Source: Jannaschia pagri
GTDB lineage: Bacteria > Pseudomonadota > Alphaproteobacteria > Rhodobacterales > Rhodobacteraceae
Length of the DNA stretch: 64,000 nucleotides
NCBI RefSeq assembly: GCF_019655435.1
Contig: NZ_BPFH01000002.1
Span: forward strand, 558,001 to 622,000
Reading direction: 5' to 3'
Below are positions 27,662 to 36,825 of the stretch, piece by piece. Both the position numbers and the translations under genes were made by a program. Each line of letters opens with the position of its first letter. Position 1 is the stretch's first letter. The notes under the pieces are model-generated. The model worked only from the letters and a program-made list of their open reading frames with translations. It did no database searches and was not told where the DNA came from.

Positions 27662-28054
27662 ATGAAGATCGACGCCCTCGACCACTTGGTTCTGACCGTT
27701 GCCGACCCGGAGGCCACTGCCGCTTGGTACGATCGGGTGTTGGGCACGCGGCGCGAAGTGTTCCGCCCCGCCGATGGCACCACCCGGTTGGCGCTGAGCT
27801 TCGGGTCGCAAAAGATCAACCTGCACGCTGCGGGGGCGGAGTTTCGGCCCCATGCGGCGCACCCCGGTCCCGGCACCGCCGACATGTGCTTCTTGTCGGA
27901 CGCGCCCCTGTCGGACTGGCAAACCCACCTGGCCGACGAAGGCGTTCCCATCGAGGAAGGTCCCGTGCCCCGGACCGGCGCCACGGGGCCGATCCTGTCG
28001 ATCTATCTGCGGGACCCCGACGGAAATCTGATCGAGATCGCCAACCGGGTCTGA
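27662..28054 (+). CDS. VOC (glyoxalase/dioxygenase superfamily) protein
   Basis: 130-aa protein with paired beta-alpha-beta-beta-beta modules: LDHLVLTVAD at the N-terminus and IYLRDPDGNLIEIANR at the C-terminus, with metal-ligand His7 or so and Glu near the end. The subclass (glyoxalase, fosfomycin resistance, dioxygenase) is not decidable. Divergent from the dehydratase gene. Confidence 0.87.
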   Translation: MKIDALDHLVLTVADPEATAAWYDRVLGTRREVFRPADGTTRLALSFGSQKINLHAAGAEFRPHAAHPGPGTADMCFLSDAPLSDWQTHLADEGVPIEEGPVPRTGATGPILSIYLRDPDGNLIEIANRV

Positions 28055-28335
28055 CAGCGAGGGTCCGGCCCACCCTCGGGCCAATAACCCCACGCCACAG
28101 CGGCGCACCGTCATTCCGCCTCAGACCCAATCGGCTGTCCGTGCGACGATAGATAATAAAGGCACCCAAAGACGGTCAGGACGCCCAGGCCTCGACACGC
28201 CCCCATCGGGCCACAGCAACAGGCCGCCCCGGCCAAGGCACACAAGCGCTCGGGCGCCACAGAGCTTCACCTAGCTCCCATCGCCCGACCCGGCCCCCTC
28301 AACGGGGTCACACCGAACGGCGTCCAGACGCCCCG

Positions 28336-29034
28336 TCAGCCGATCATTTCACGCAACACCGCGTCCGGGCCGCTCTTGGAGGGGTCCTCCGCCCGCGCTA
28401 TGGCAGGCGTTTCGCGCACGTGAAGGTCCTCCTCGACGCAGCGCAGCATGAAGGCCGCCAAATCTCCGGTACGGGTACGGATCAGCGAGGGTGGGATCAC
28501 CCGCTCGAACGTCTGATAATCCCCTGACATCGCTTCATCCAGCAGCCACCCCGGTCGCACCGCCGTCCACCGGAGCGTCTCGGTCGCCCGCAACAGGCGC
28601 TCCATCTCCGCCATTTGATCGAAGATCGCGCGCAGCCCCGTGGCAGCGGCGGCTCGAAACCAGATCGGCCCCCGGTCCAAGGTTTCCACGAAACTGGCAG
28701 AAATGGTCACCAAGCGATCCACCGAGGCCGCGCGCATGGCGAGGATCAGGTTTAACGTGCCTTCCGTGTGCAGTTTCGGCGGACAAACCGCCGTCTTAAC
28801 GCCCGCATCAATGCCAACCGCGTTCAACACCGCATCAAGACCATCCATCTGATGGGCCAAGCCCTCGGGCGCCATAAGATCGGCAGCCACCCATTCCAGG
28901 TTCGGATGGGACCTGTCGGGAGGGGGACCGGGCGTATGGGCCGCACGGACGCAATGCCCCCGCTCCAGCGCCAGATCGACCAACCTGGAGCCCGTGGCAC
29001 CCTCTGCACCATAAATCAAAAGCGACTTCGACAT
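28336..29034 (-). CDS. Atypical SDR / NmrA-like NAD(P)-binding protein
   Basis: 232-aa Rossmann-fold protein. A nucleotide-binding GAEGATGSRLV loop lies at residues about 8-18, and the body resembles NAD(P)H-binding (NmrA-like) proteins rather than classical SDRs, with no YxxxK. It may be an oxidoreductase or a redox sensor. The ATG at 29034 starts the Rossmann strand directly. About 280 bp of gene-free DNA follow on its 3' side (28055-28335) with nothing recognisable. Confidence 0.8.
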   Translation of the reverse strand: MSKSLLIYGAEGATGSRLVDLALERGHCVRAAHTPGPPPDRSHPNLEWVAADLMAPEGLAHQMDGLDAVLNAVGIDAGVKTAVCPPKLHTEGTLNLILAMRAASVDRLVTISASFVETLDRGPIWFRAAAATGLRAIFDQMAEMERLLRATETLRWTAVRPGWLLDEAMSGDYQTFERVIPPSLIRTRTGDLAAFMLRCVEEDLHVRETPAIARAEDPSKSGPDAVLREMIG

Positions 29035-29298
29035 GGGGATCTCCGCTTGGACATGGGACAAACCCAACCGAGGGCAGGCCAAAGGGTTCCCGCTGCCCGC
29101 CGCCCGCCGCCAATGCGCGGGTCGTGTGCCAACAGGAGATCAACCCAGACGGATGGGCAAACGGATCCTCGACCGTACGAAGCGCCATGGCTTACCGCTG
29201 GCTTTCGGGCCACCAACGGGGCGTACCACGGCGGCTCAGCCTATGCTCCTGCTCCCTGACGCCACCGACCACGCACCCTATGACAGAGAGCAACCCGA

Positions 29299-30285
29299 TC
29301 ACACAGCCGGGCGTCCTCCGGCGGCCGCATAGGCCATATCAATCACCCTCTGGGTGCCCGCCGCGTTTTCGAGGGTCCACGGGAACGGCGCCTCACCACG
29401 AATGGCCGCCCCAAAGGCCTCGACCTGCAAAACATACTGATCCAGGCCCGGCCAGCTGCGCCGATGGGTGATCCCGTCGCGCCCGCGCCAGTCGACCGAG
29501 GCCTCCCCAAAGCGCGCCGCATTGAAGGGCGTCGCCAAGCGGATCAGCCCAGCCTCGCCGTGGAACAGCATGAATTGCTCGGGCAACAGCCGCATGGAAT
29601 TGACCCAATGGGCCGTAAACCCCGGAAAACGGGCCGAAACGCGGGCCAGGACATCGCAGCCGTTCTCCCACTCGATGTCCGCATGGGTGATCGCATCAGG
29701 CTCCGCCCCAGTGGCCCAGCGCGTGCAACCATAGGTATAGACCCCGATATCCGGCAGCGCACCGCCCCCCATGGCCGCCGCGTTGCGGATGTTTCCCGGA
29801 TCCGCCGAATTGTCGTAGGTGAACACGCCCTCCACATGGCGCAGCCGCCCGATGGCGCCGTCCGACAGCAGGTCGCGGACCAAGGCCCATTGGGGATGAT
29901 GCACGATCATATAGGCCTCAGCGGCCTGCAGCCCGGTCCGATCCCGTGCGGCGATCAGGGGCGCGATCTCGGCCTCGGACATGGCGACGGGCTTTTCCAC
30001 CAGCACGTGTTTGCCGGCCTCCAGCGCCTTGATCCCCCAGTCCACATGCATCGTGTGGGGCAAGGGGACATAGACGGCGTCGATCTCGGGGTCCGCCAAA
30101 AGGGCGTCATAGTCGACATGGACGCGCAAACCAGGCGCGATGGCCGCGAAGGGCTCCGCCTTCTGGGGGGAGCGCGTGGCCAGCGCTGCAAGGACATGCC
30201 CACGGGCGGCGTGGATCGCGGGAGCCATGTCCTTGCGCGCAAAGTTCGACGCGCCCAGCACGCCCCAGCGGATCGGATCACTCAT
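29299..30285 (-). CDS. Gfo/Idh/MocA family oxidoreductase
   Basis: 328-aa NAD(P)-dependent sugar dehydrogenase-type protein: N-terminal Rossmann (WGVLGASNFARK), VEKPVAMS motif and the C-terminal GFO domain with GALPDIGVY. It resembles the dimeric dihydrodiol/xylose/1,5-anhydrofructose reductase subgroup. GGAGG lies eight bases before the ATG at 30285, so that start is better than 30300. The substrate is unknown and the gene is not part of the sugar operon further right. Confidence 0.88.
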   Translation of the reverse strand: MSDPIRWGVLGASNFARKDMAPAIHAARGHVLAALATRSPQKAEPFAAIAPGLRVHVDYDALLADPEIDAVYVPLPHTMHVDWGIKALEAGKHVLVEKPVAMSEAEIAPLIAARDRTGLQAAEAYMIVHHPQWALVRDLLSDGAIGRLRHVEGVFTYDNSADPGNIRNAAAMGGGALPDIGVYTYGCTRWATGAEPDAITHADIEWENGCDVLARVSARFPGFTAHWVNSMRLLPEQFMLFHGEAGLIRLATPFNAARFGEASVDWRGRDGITHRRSWPGLDQYVLQVEAFGAAIRGEAPFPWTLENAAGTQRVIDMAYAAAGGRPAV

Positions 30286-30371
30286 GGGGGCATCCTCCAT
30301 TCAACTCCCGTCCCCGGACGGTTGTCGGCGGGCGGTCGGGCGTCAACCCTGGACTGCGCGCGCGTGGCCCT

Positions 30372-30824
30372 TCAGTCGCGACCACGGACCGCGTCGCTGG
30401 CCTCTGCCAAAGCGCGTGTCAGAAGATCCTTCAGCGTCGCCTCCTCCGACGGTGTGATCGGGGTCAGGATCTCACTGATGGTCTCGGCCACAGCCGCCTG
30501 GAGGGCGCGAACCACGTCTTTCCCCTCTGGCGTCAGCGACACAAGCGTGACGCGGGCGTCCTGCGCGGAGGGGCTGCGACAGACCAGGCCCTTGCCCTCT
30601 AACGACCGGATGGTCCGGGTCATCTGCGATTTGTCCCGCGCTACCCGGCGGGTCAGGTCCTGCAAACCAACCTGGCCCATGTCCGCAAGCGTCAACAGCA
30701 CGATGCCCCCGCCAGGACCCACGTTCTGCGTGTCGAAATCATGGGACTTCGATTGGAGCCCAAAGTGAATGCGCCGCATGAAGCGATCAATCAAAAGGGC
30801 CAACTCGGTGTCTTGTGCCTGCAT
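30372..30824 (-). CDS. MarR family transcriptional regulator
   Basis: 150-aa MarR protein with the winged helix VGLQDLTRRVARDKSQMTRTIRSLEGKGLV (in part, residues about 48-80) and wing DARVTLVSLT. The ATG at 30824 is chosen because the upstream frame crosses the divergent promoter. It is divergent from a membrane protein gene (30918), the likely target. A candidate operator lies between them. Confidence 0.88.
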   Translation of the reverse strand: MQAQDTELALLIDRFMRRIHFGLQSKSHDFDTQNVGPGGGIVLLTLADMGQVGLQDLTRRVARDKSQMTRTIRSLEGKGLVCRSPSAQDARVTLVSLTPEGKDVVRALQAAVAETISEILTPITPSEEATLKDLLTRALAEASDAVRGRD

Positions 30825-30839
30825 AATTCTGTTGACTTT

Positions 30840-30863
30840 GTCTACCAATAGTAAATAGTGGAC
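30840..30863. promoter_or_regulatory. Candidate MarR operator in the divergent promoter
   Basis: GTCTAC (30840-30845) and GTGGAC (30858-30863) form an imperfect inverted repeat (5 of 6 pairs) over 24 bp. A further GTGGA-N5-TCCAC repeat at 30858-30872 overlaps it. TTGACT at 30832 could be a -35 element. The location between marR and its divergent neighbour supports an operator, but the evidence is weak. Confidence 0.35.
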
Positions 30864-30917
30864 TTCATCCACAATAAGCGGTCGCTTGCCCGCTCTCGTA
30901 TCGCAGAGGGGGCTCCC

Positions 30918-31373
30918 ATGGCCAACCAACAGTCGCTTGCCCTCAAGATCGCCGCGGTGCTGTGGGTCGTTTGGGGCCTTGTGCATATGTTTGCGGGCAT
31001 CATGACGATACTCAACGGGACAAGCGCGGCCGTGGCGGCCATCGCCGACGGGGTCGACCCTGCTTTCCTGGTCTTAGACTACCACCCAGCCGTCGGCGCC
31101 GTCCTCAACCAGCATGGGTTCAACCTGCTCTGGATCGGCACGTTTACGACGCTCGGCGCGGTCTTCGTTTGGCGCGGGTCGGCGGTCGGGATCTTCATGA
31201 CCGCCATTGTCGGCTGGGTCACGGATGTCGGCTACTTCGTGTTCATGGACCTCGGCGGGTTCGTGAAGGTCTTTCCCGGAACGGTCATGACCATCGTATC
31301 GACGGCGGCTGTCGTGCTCAGCCTTTGGGCCTATGCCACCGGTCGTCGAGGGCCCGCCAATGGGAGTTCGTAG
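30918..31373 (+). CDS. Small membrane protein, four predicted helices
   Basis: 151-aa protein with about four hydrophobic segments (for example AAVLWVVWGLVHMFAGIM and VMTIVSTAAVVLSLWAYAT). No family is recognised with certainty. It is probably controlled by the divergent MarR regulator. The Met at 30918 is chosen as start because the first membrane helix follows it; an in-frame ATG at 30858 would add 20 charged residues. Confidence 0.75.
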   Translation: MANQQSLALKIAAVLWVVWGLVHMFAGIMTILNGTSAAVAAIADGVDPAFLVLDYHPAVGAVLNQHGFNLLWIGTFTTLGAVFVWRGSAVGIFMTAIVGWVTDVGYFVFMDLGGFVKVFPGTVMTIVSTAAVVLSLWAYATGRRGPANGSS

Positions 31374-31648
31374 CGCTGTGCCTTGGAAAAGGTTTCCGAA
31401 CATCCAGGCATCGGAAAGGCATTGGGACCGCCGGGCAATTATGCCGCCAAAGACAGGGTGAATGTCCGCCGTCCGGGCGGGTATTGACGCAGTCCGCAGC
31501 GAACAGACGTGCCATGAACCCAGTCGGGACGAAGTGTGGGACGGCCCCCCTTGGCAAACCATATAGCCTCCCAAGTCTCCAGTGCCCCGCGTTGGCCCAT
31601 GCCGCCCGTGCCTCTCGACATCCGTTACCGGCGCATTAGGCTCCGACC

Positions 31649-32242
31649 ATGCAACTTCGCCGGTTTGTCCGCCCATACCTGAAACGCCTCCTGCTCTTAG
31701 GCTTTTTCGTAGGCGTCCTTTGGGCGCTGCAGATCGTCAATTGGATCACCGGCTACAGCCTCAACCGCGCCTTCGGCCTCGTCCCCAGATCGAGCTATGG
31801 CTTGGACGGGATCCTTGGCATGCCGCTTCTCCACGGGAGTTTCGGCCATCTGGCGGCGAACACGCCCCCGCTTGTCGTGATGGGCGGCCTGCTAGCCGTG
31901 ACGGGCACGCGGGCCCTGCTCGCGGTCAATGGTATCATCGTCGGGCTGGGTGGCGCGCTGGTTTGGCTTCTGGGCAGCGCCGCGATCCACATCGGCGCAT
32001 CGGGCCTTATCTTTGGATGGTTCGGCTTTTTGGTGGCCCGGGGCGCGGTGGACCGCGCGCCCGTCCCCTTGGCCGTAGCCCTTGGCGTTGGGCTCACCTA
32101 CGGGGCGATGGTTTGGGGCGTGGTGCCAGGCCAGCCCGGCATCTCCTGGGAGGCGCATTTGTTCGGGGCCGTCGCCGGGGTCGTGGCAGCCTTCGTCCTG
32201 CGCACGCAGGTGGACACCCTCACCCCCAGACGCCGTCCTTGA
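31649..32242 (+). CDS. Rhomboid family intramembrane serine protease
   Basis: 197-aa polytopic protein with the rhomboid catalytic dyad: S118 in GASGLIFG and H170 in WEAHLFG, plus the HxxxN-type segment GHLAANT in an early helix. Six hydrophobic helices are plausible. It cleaves transmembrane substrates within the inner membrane; the substrates are unknown. Tandem hairpins follow. The 275 bp upstream (31374-31648) contain no recognisable gene. Confidence 0.88.
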   Translation: MQLRRFVRPYLKRLLLLGFFVGVLWALQIVNWITGYSLNRAFGLVPRSSYGLDGILGMPLLHGSFGHLAANTPPLVVMGGLLAVTGTRALLAVNGIIVGLGGALVWLLGSAAIHIGASGLIFGWFGFLVARGAVDRAPVPLAVALGVGLTYGAMVWGVVPGQPGISWEAHLFGAVAGVVAAFVLRTQVDTLTPRRRP

Positions 32243-32250
32243 TCGGGGAC

Positions 32251-32297
32251 AAAAGTCTTCAGCGAAGACTTTTGCCAAACTTTTCAACGAAAAGTTT
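32251..32297. terminator. Two tandem bidirectional hairpins between rhomboid and aldehyde dehydrogenase genes
   Basis: First: AAAAGTCTTC (32251-32260) pairs with GAAGACTTTT (32264-32273), 3-nt loop. Second: AAACTTTTC (32277-32285) pairs with GAAAAGTTT (32289-32297), 3-nt loop. Both have A/T-rich arms that give U-runs on both strands, and both lie between convergent genes. They resemble the hairpin at 17132. Confidence 0.8.
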
Positions 32298-32304
32298 GCC
32301 CCCC

Positions 32305-33750
32305 TCAAATGCCGTCGATGCAGACATATTTCGTCTCTAGGTAATCCTCTAGCCCTTGGGATCCGCCTTCTTTCCCGAGACCGCTATCCTTCACACCGCC
32401 AAAAGGCGCCTCCACCGTGGTGATCAGGCCGGAGTTGATCCCGATCATCCCGTATTGCAGCCCCTCGTTCAGGCGGAACGCCCGCCCCAAATCCTTGGTG
32501 TAGGCGTAGCAGGCCAGCCCGTAGACCGTGTCATTGGCCATGGCGATGGCCTCCGCCTCGGTCTCGAACCTAAACACGGGCGCCAACGGGCCGAAGATCT
32601 CCTCCGTGGCGAACTTCATCGCCTGGGTCGCGCCGGTGACCACCGTCGGCTCAAAGAAGGTCCCGCCATTGCTATGCCGCGCGCCGCCTGTGACGATCTC
32701 GCCGCCTTGGGCGCGGGCATCTGCCACGAACTCCTCCACCTTCTCGACCGCATCCATGTCGATCATCGGCCCCTGTTCGACGCCGCTTTCCAAACCGTCG
32801 CCGACCTTGAGCGCACGGGTCTTCTCCACCAGCTTCGCGACAAACGCGTCATGCACCGCCGCCTGCACATAGATCCGGTTCGCGCAGACACATGTCTGGC
32901 CCGCATTGCGGAACTTGGACACCATGGCCCCCTCGACCGCAGCGTCCAAATCCGCATCGTCGAACACCACAAAGGGCGCATTGCCGCCCAACTCCATGGA
33001 GACCTTCTTGACCGTATCCGCCGACTGCCGGATCAGCTCCTTGCCCACTTCGGTGGACCCGGTAAACGTGATCTTGCGCACCTCTGGCGCGGCCATCATC
33101 GCGCCCGCGATTTCCCGTGCGGAGCCCGTGACCACATTGACCACACCAGCCGGATAGCCGACCTCCTCGGCCAAGGCGCCCCAGGCCAACCCGCTATAGG
33201 GCGTGGCCGTTGCGGGCTTGGCCACCACTGTACAGCCCACGGCCAGGGCTGGCGCCACCTTGCGCGCCAACATGGACGACGGAAAGTTCCAGGGCGTCAC
33301 CATCCCCACCACGCCAATGGCATGCTTGGTCACCAGAATGCGCCGCCCGTTCACCCCGGCGGGCACGATCTCCCCCTTGGCACGGCGCGCCTCCTCCGCG
33401 AACCAACGGACATATTGCGCACCGATGGCGATCTCACCCATGCTCTCGGCTAGGGGCTTGCCCATCTCGACAGTCAGCAGCTCCGCCAGGTCTTTCTGGT
33501 TGTCCATCAGCGCATCGTGCAGCTTCCACAGCAGGCCGCAGCGCTCCATCAGCGACATATCCCGGAACGCCGAGAAGGCCTCGGCGGCGGCGGCAATCGC
33601 CCGCTCCGTCTCGGCGGTGCCACCGCCAGGAACCGTGCCGATCACCGCGCCATCCACGGGGTTGGTCACATCGATGGTCTTGCCACTGTCTGCCCCCACC
33701 CAGGCGCCGCCGATCAGGTTGGCCTCTTTCATCCAGGTCTGGAATGCCAT
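32305..33750 (-). CDS. Aldehyde dehydrogenase of the succinate-semialdehyde (GabD) type
   Basis: 481-aa NAD(P)-dependent aldehyde dehydrogenase. Catalytic Glu lies in MELGGNAP and catalytic Cys in GQTCVCANR. The second Cys two residues after the nucleophile is typical of GabD-like enzymes. As the last gene of the sugar operon it could oxidise the C3 aldehyde released by the aldolase. In Pseudomonas putida SQ1 a GabD-type enzyme oxidises sulfolactaldehyde to sulfolactate, so that role is an attractive inference. It lies 3 bp downstream of the epimerase gene. Confidence 0.88.
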   Translation of the reverse strand: MAFQTWMKEANLIGGAWVGADSGKTIDVTNPVDGAVIGTVPGGGTAETERAIAAAAEAFSAFRDMSLMERCGLLWKLHDALMDNQKDLAELLTVEMGKPLAESMGEIAIGAQYVRWFAEEARRAKGEIVPAGVNGRRILVTKHAIGVVGMVTPWNFPSSMLARKVAPALAVGCTVVAKPATATPYSGLAWGALAEEVGYPAGVVNVVTGSAREIAGAMMAAPEVRKITFTGSTEVGKELIRQSADTVKKVSMELGGNAPFVVFDDADLDAAVEGAMVSKFRNAGQTCVCANRIYVQAAVHDAFVAKLVEKTRALKVGDGLESGVEQGPMIDMDAVEKVEEFVADARAQGGEIVTGGARHSNGGTFFEPTVVTGATQAMKFATEEIFGPLAPVFRFETEAEAIAMANDTVYGLACYAYTKDLGRAFRLNEGLQYGMIGINSGLITTVEAPFGGVKDSGLGKEGGSQGLEDYLETKYVCIDGI

Positions 33751-33753
33751 GGT

Positions 33754-34713
33754 TTAGTCCTTTGAAAACGAGAAGGTTGTGATCTGATGATAGGTCTCGC
33801 CCGGTCGCAGCGTCGCCTCCGGGAAATCGTCGTGATTGGGCGCATCGGGCCAGACCTGGGGTTCCAGCGCGACCCCGGCATGTGCGCCGTAGCGCCGCCC
33901 GTCCAACCCCGGCACGGGCGGGGACAGCTTGGCCCCGTCATAAACCTGCAAGCCCGGCTCCGTTGTGCAGATGGCCATGGCCACCCCGCTCACGCGGGAG
34001 CGCAGAACACCCACCTGCCGCAAGGCCTCCCGCCCGTCCGACAGACACAGGTTGTGGTCCAGCAACCCGTCCCCAGGCAGCGCCTGCCCGCCGCGGAAAT
34101 CGAACGCCGTGCCGTCAACGGGGGCCACGCCGACCGGGATCAACTCCGCGTCCACGGGCGTATAGCGATCCGCCGCCACGGTCAGAATGTGGTCCGCAAC
34201 GCTGCCGCTATCATCCAGACACCAATAGGAGTGGTGGGCGATATTGCACAGCGTCGCCGCGTCGGCCCGCGCGTGATAGTCGATCCGCAGCGTCGCCTCT
34301 GGACCGCAGCGAAACCGCGCCTCAAGGTGCATCGCACCGGGGTACCCCATCTCGCCGTCGGCTAGGTCGATCTGGAACGCGATCTCGTCGTCACCCTGCT
34401 CCACCACCCGCCAGACGCGTTTGCCGATCCCCGCGCTGCCCCCATGCAGGTGGTGTTTGTCCAGGAAGTTCCGATCCAGCTGGTGGACCTGGCCGTCCAA
34501 GGTGAACCGCCCCTGCGCCATCCGATTGGCACAGCGCCCGACCATCGCACCCATATAGCTGGCGTGACCCGCAGCGTAGCCCTCCAACTGCTCCAACCCC
34601 AGCACCAGGGGCGGGGCATGACCTTCCAGGCGCAGATCGACCAGCGAGGCGCCCCAGTCGGTAAACGTCGCGGTTAGCCCGTGGCCCGAGATGACATATC
34701 GGTTCAGGTCCAT
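33754..34713 (-). CDS. Aldose 1-epimerase (mutarotase) family protein
   Basis: 319-aa galactose-mutarotase-fold protein. It has the GRCANRMAQGRFTLDG segment, catalytic His pair in HHLHGG and NIAHHSYWCLDD, and the C-terminal Glu in GVALEPQVWPDAP. It equilibrates alpha- and beta-anomers; YihR of E. coli, a sulfoquinovose mutarotase, is in this family. ATG at 34713 is chosen; a GTG at 34719 overlaps the upstream stop and is equally possible, giving 321 aa. Part of the sugar operon. Confidence 0.87.
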   Translation of the reverse strand: MDLNRYVISGHGLTATFTDWGASLVDLRLEGHAPPLVLGLEQLEGYAAGHASYMGAMVGRCANRMAQGRFTLDGQVHQLDRNFLDKHHLHGGSAGIGKRVWRVVEQGDDEIAFQIDLADGEMGYPGAMHLEARFRCGPEATLRIDYHARADAATLCNIAHHSYWCLDDSGSVADHILTVAADRYTPVDAELIPVGVAPVDGTAFDFRGGQALPGDGLLDHNLCLSDGREALRQVGVLRSRVSGVAMAICTTEPGLQVYDGAKLSPPVPGLDGRRYGAHAGVALEPQVWPDAPNHDDFPEATLRPGETYHQITTFSFSKD

Positions 34714-34715
34714 GG

Positions 34716-35618
34716 TCACTCTAGCCCCAGATGCGCCGCCACCCGACGGGCCGTCATCTCTGACACCCGCGCGTTGGCCTCAGCTGTCACGCCGCCGATG
34801 TGGGGGGTCAGGATCAGGTTGGGCACGCCCGCGAAGGGGTGCGCGGCCCCCAGCGGTTCCGTCGCGAAGGTATCCAGCGCCGCGCCGCCCAGGTGGCCCG
34901 AGCGGAGCGCGTCGCAGACCGCCCCTTCGTCCACCACGCCGCCCCGCGCCGCGTTCACCAGGATGGCACCGGGTTTCATCCGCGCCAGTGCCGCGCCGTC
35001 GATCAGGTCGCGCGTCTCTTCGGTCAAGGGAACGTGCAGCGAGACCACATCGGCCTGCGCTATGACCTCATCGACAGACACCGCGCGCGCGCCCTCGAAG
35101 TCCTTGGCATAGGGGTCAGCGGCGATCACCTCCATCCCCAGCGCCCGGCCCAGCGCGCCAGTCTTGCGGGCGATCTCGCCATAGCCGAGCAGACCCAGCA
35201 CCTTGCCCGCGATCTCTCGCCCCTGCCCCGCAGGTCCGCGCGGCCAGGCCCCGGCTTCCATCTCGGCGCGCATCATATAGGCCCCGCGTAACAGCACGGC
35301 GGCGGTCGTCACGACGTATTCCGCAACCGATAGCGTATTGGCGCCCACCGCTGGGTAGACCTCGATCCCCCGCGCGGCACAGCCCTCCATGTCGATGTTG
35401 TCGAGGCCCACGCCCAACCGTCCGACGCAGGTGAACCCGGCGCCCAGCAGGTCCCCGCGCACCTGCGTCCGGTTGCGCACGATCAGCGCCCTGGCGGTTT
35501 GAACCATCGTCATCAACGCGTCCGGTCGATCCGGCAGGTCCGGCGCATAGGTCACCTCGGCCCGCGCCCGAAGCCAATCGACCCAAGCCTCATCCATGAA
35601 CTCTGTGATCAGGATCAT
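34716..35618 (-). CDS. D-isomer 2-hydroxyacid dehydrogenase family protein
   Basis: 300-aa NAD-dependent dehydrogenase: substrate strand VGRLGVGLDNID, Rossmann loop GLLGYGEIARKTG, catalytic Arg in NAARGGVVDE, Glu in ATEPL and His in LTPHIGG. It resembles phosphoglycerate dehydrogenase. SlcC, the (S)-sulfolactate dehydrogenase, belongs to the same family, so oxidation of sulfolactate to sulfopyruvate is a possible role here; this is inference. The start MILITEFMDEAW at 35618 is chosen. 112 bp separate it from the gene upstream. Confidence 0.85.
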   Translation of the reverse strand: MILITEFMDEAWVDWLRARAEVTYAPDLPDRPDALMTMVQTARALIVRNRTQVRGDLLGAGFTCVGRLGVGLDNIDMEGCAARGIEVYPAVGANTLSVAEYVVTTAAVLLRGAYMMRAEMEAGAWPRGPAGQGREIAGKVLGLLGYGEIARKTGALGRALGMEVIAADPYAKDFEGARAVSVDEVIAQADVVSLHVPLTEETRDLIDGAALARMKPGAILVNAARGGVVDEGAVCDALRSGHLGGAALDTFATEPLGAAHPFAGVPNLILTPHIGGVTAEANARVSEMTARRVAAHLGLE

Positions 35619-35730
35619 CGCACCAGTCTCCGGTCTCGCGCGCATGGGTCGGCGCCATCGGCGTCTGCACAGGGGGTGCACGGAAGGTGTACGCAGCGAC
35701 GCCCCCATCCCACGGCTAGGTCCAAAACGC

Positions 35731-36825
35731 TCATGGCCCCCGCCCAACCAACGAGATCGCCTGGCCCGAGCGCGCGGATTCCTCCGCCGCCTCGCCCACC
35801 ATCACGGACCAATATCCGTCCTCCAAGGTGACCTCGGGCACACCCTTGCCATCGCGCACAAGCCTCAGAAATCGCTCATGTTGATAGAAGGTCGAGCCGT
35901 GGTGATCCCCCGCGATCAACAACTCGGGCGGGGTATGCACCACCTCCCGCACTTCCTCCTTGAGCGCCCGCACAGACGTCACGAACTCCGCCTCGCGCGG
36001 GGCCCCGTCCGGCGCAAAGCGCGCAGGCCCAGGGATCAAAGCATCGCACCGCGCCCGCGGCCCTGTCACGGCCACGAACTCTTGCCAGTGGGAGCCTTCG
36101 GCGAACATACACAGGTCCAGCATCCCCCTGGTACCATTGGCGAAATCGACGACGACATAGGCATTGTCCACGATGTCCGGGATGCCGCCCGCATAGCGTT
36201 CGTCGCGATGATTGACGTCGACACCTGCACTCGCATAGACCCGCACCGGATCGGACTTCAGGATCAGCCGCATCAAGTCCCAGAAATGGCAACACTTCTC
36301 GACCAGCGTCCCCCCCGTCCGCGCGTTGAAGCGATTCCAATCGTCCACCTTGGGCAGGAAGGGAAAGCGATGCTCCCGGATGGATATCATGCGCGGATCA
36401 CCCGTCGCCCCCTGGTCGATTGCCTGCATAAGCCTTTGAATCGGCGGCATATACCGGTACTCCATAGCCACCCAAATAGGCGCCAGGCGCCCCCGCGACA
36501 TGGACAGCAGATCGCGGCAGTCGGCGGTCGTGGTGGCCAGCGGCTTCTCCACCAGGATCGGCTTCTCGGTCGCCATCAGGTCCTGCAGGATCCCCGCATG
36601 GAGGTCGTTGGGCGCGGCCACCAAATAGACATCGCAGTCGGCGTCGCGCAGCATCTCGGAGGTGGTGGCATAGCCCGTCCCGCCCTGGGCGGTGGCCAAG
36701 GAGAGCGCCCGCATCCCCTCGTCCGGGTCGGCCACGGCGGTCACCGCCGCGCCGTCCAACAGGTTGATATTGCGAATATGTTCCTGGCCCATCATGCCAG
36801 CCCCGATCAAACCGTATCGGATCAT
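35731..36825 (-). CDS. Gfo/Idh/MocA family protein
   Basis: 364-aa protein: Rossmann motif GLIGAGMMGQEH, VEKPLATT, and the signature GGTLVEKCCHFWDLM. It could be a sugar dehydrogenase, or one of the NAD-dependent glycoside hydrolases of the same fold (families like GH109 and GH188, the latter including sulfoquinovosidases). The position inside a sugar-catabolic operon fits either. It overlaps the isomerase stop by 4 bp. Confidence 0.85.
   Translation of the reverse strand: MIRYGLIGAGMMGQEHIRNINLLDGAAVTAVADPDEGMRALSLATAQGGTGYATTSEMLRDADCDVYLVAAPNDLHAGILQDLMATEKPILVEKPLATTTADCRDLLSMSRGRLAPIWVAMEYRYMPPIQRLMQAIDQGATGDPRMISIREHRFPFLPKVDDWNRFNARTGGTLVEKCCHFWDLMRLILKSDPVRVYASAGVDVNHRDERYAGGIPDIVDNAYVVVDFANGTRGMLDLCMFAEGSHWQEFVAVTGPRARCDALIPGPARFAPDGAPREAEFVTSVRALKEEVREVVHTPPELLIAGDHHGSTFYQHERFLRLVRDGKGVPEVTLEDGYWSVMVGEAAEESARSGQAISLVGRGP

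Noticed and set aside
27626-28114. N-terminal extension of the dehydratase
   Set aside because: It is the antisense of the VOC gene; the hot-dog domain is complete without it.
28055-28335. Candidate small gene in the 281-bp gap
   Set aside because: No frame with a ribosome-binding site and no recognisable sequence.
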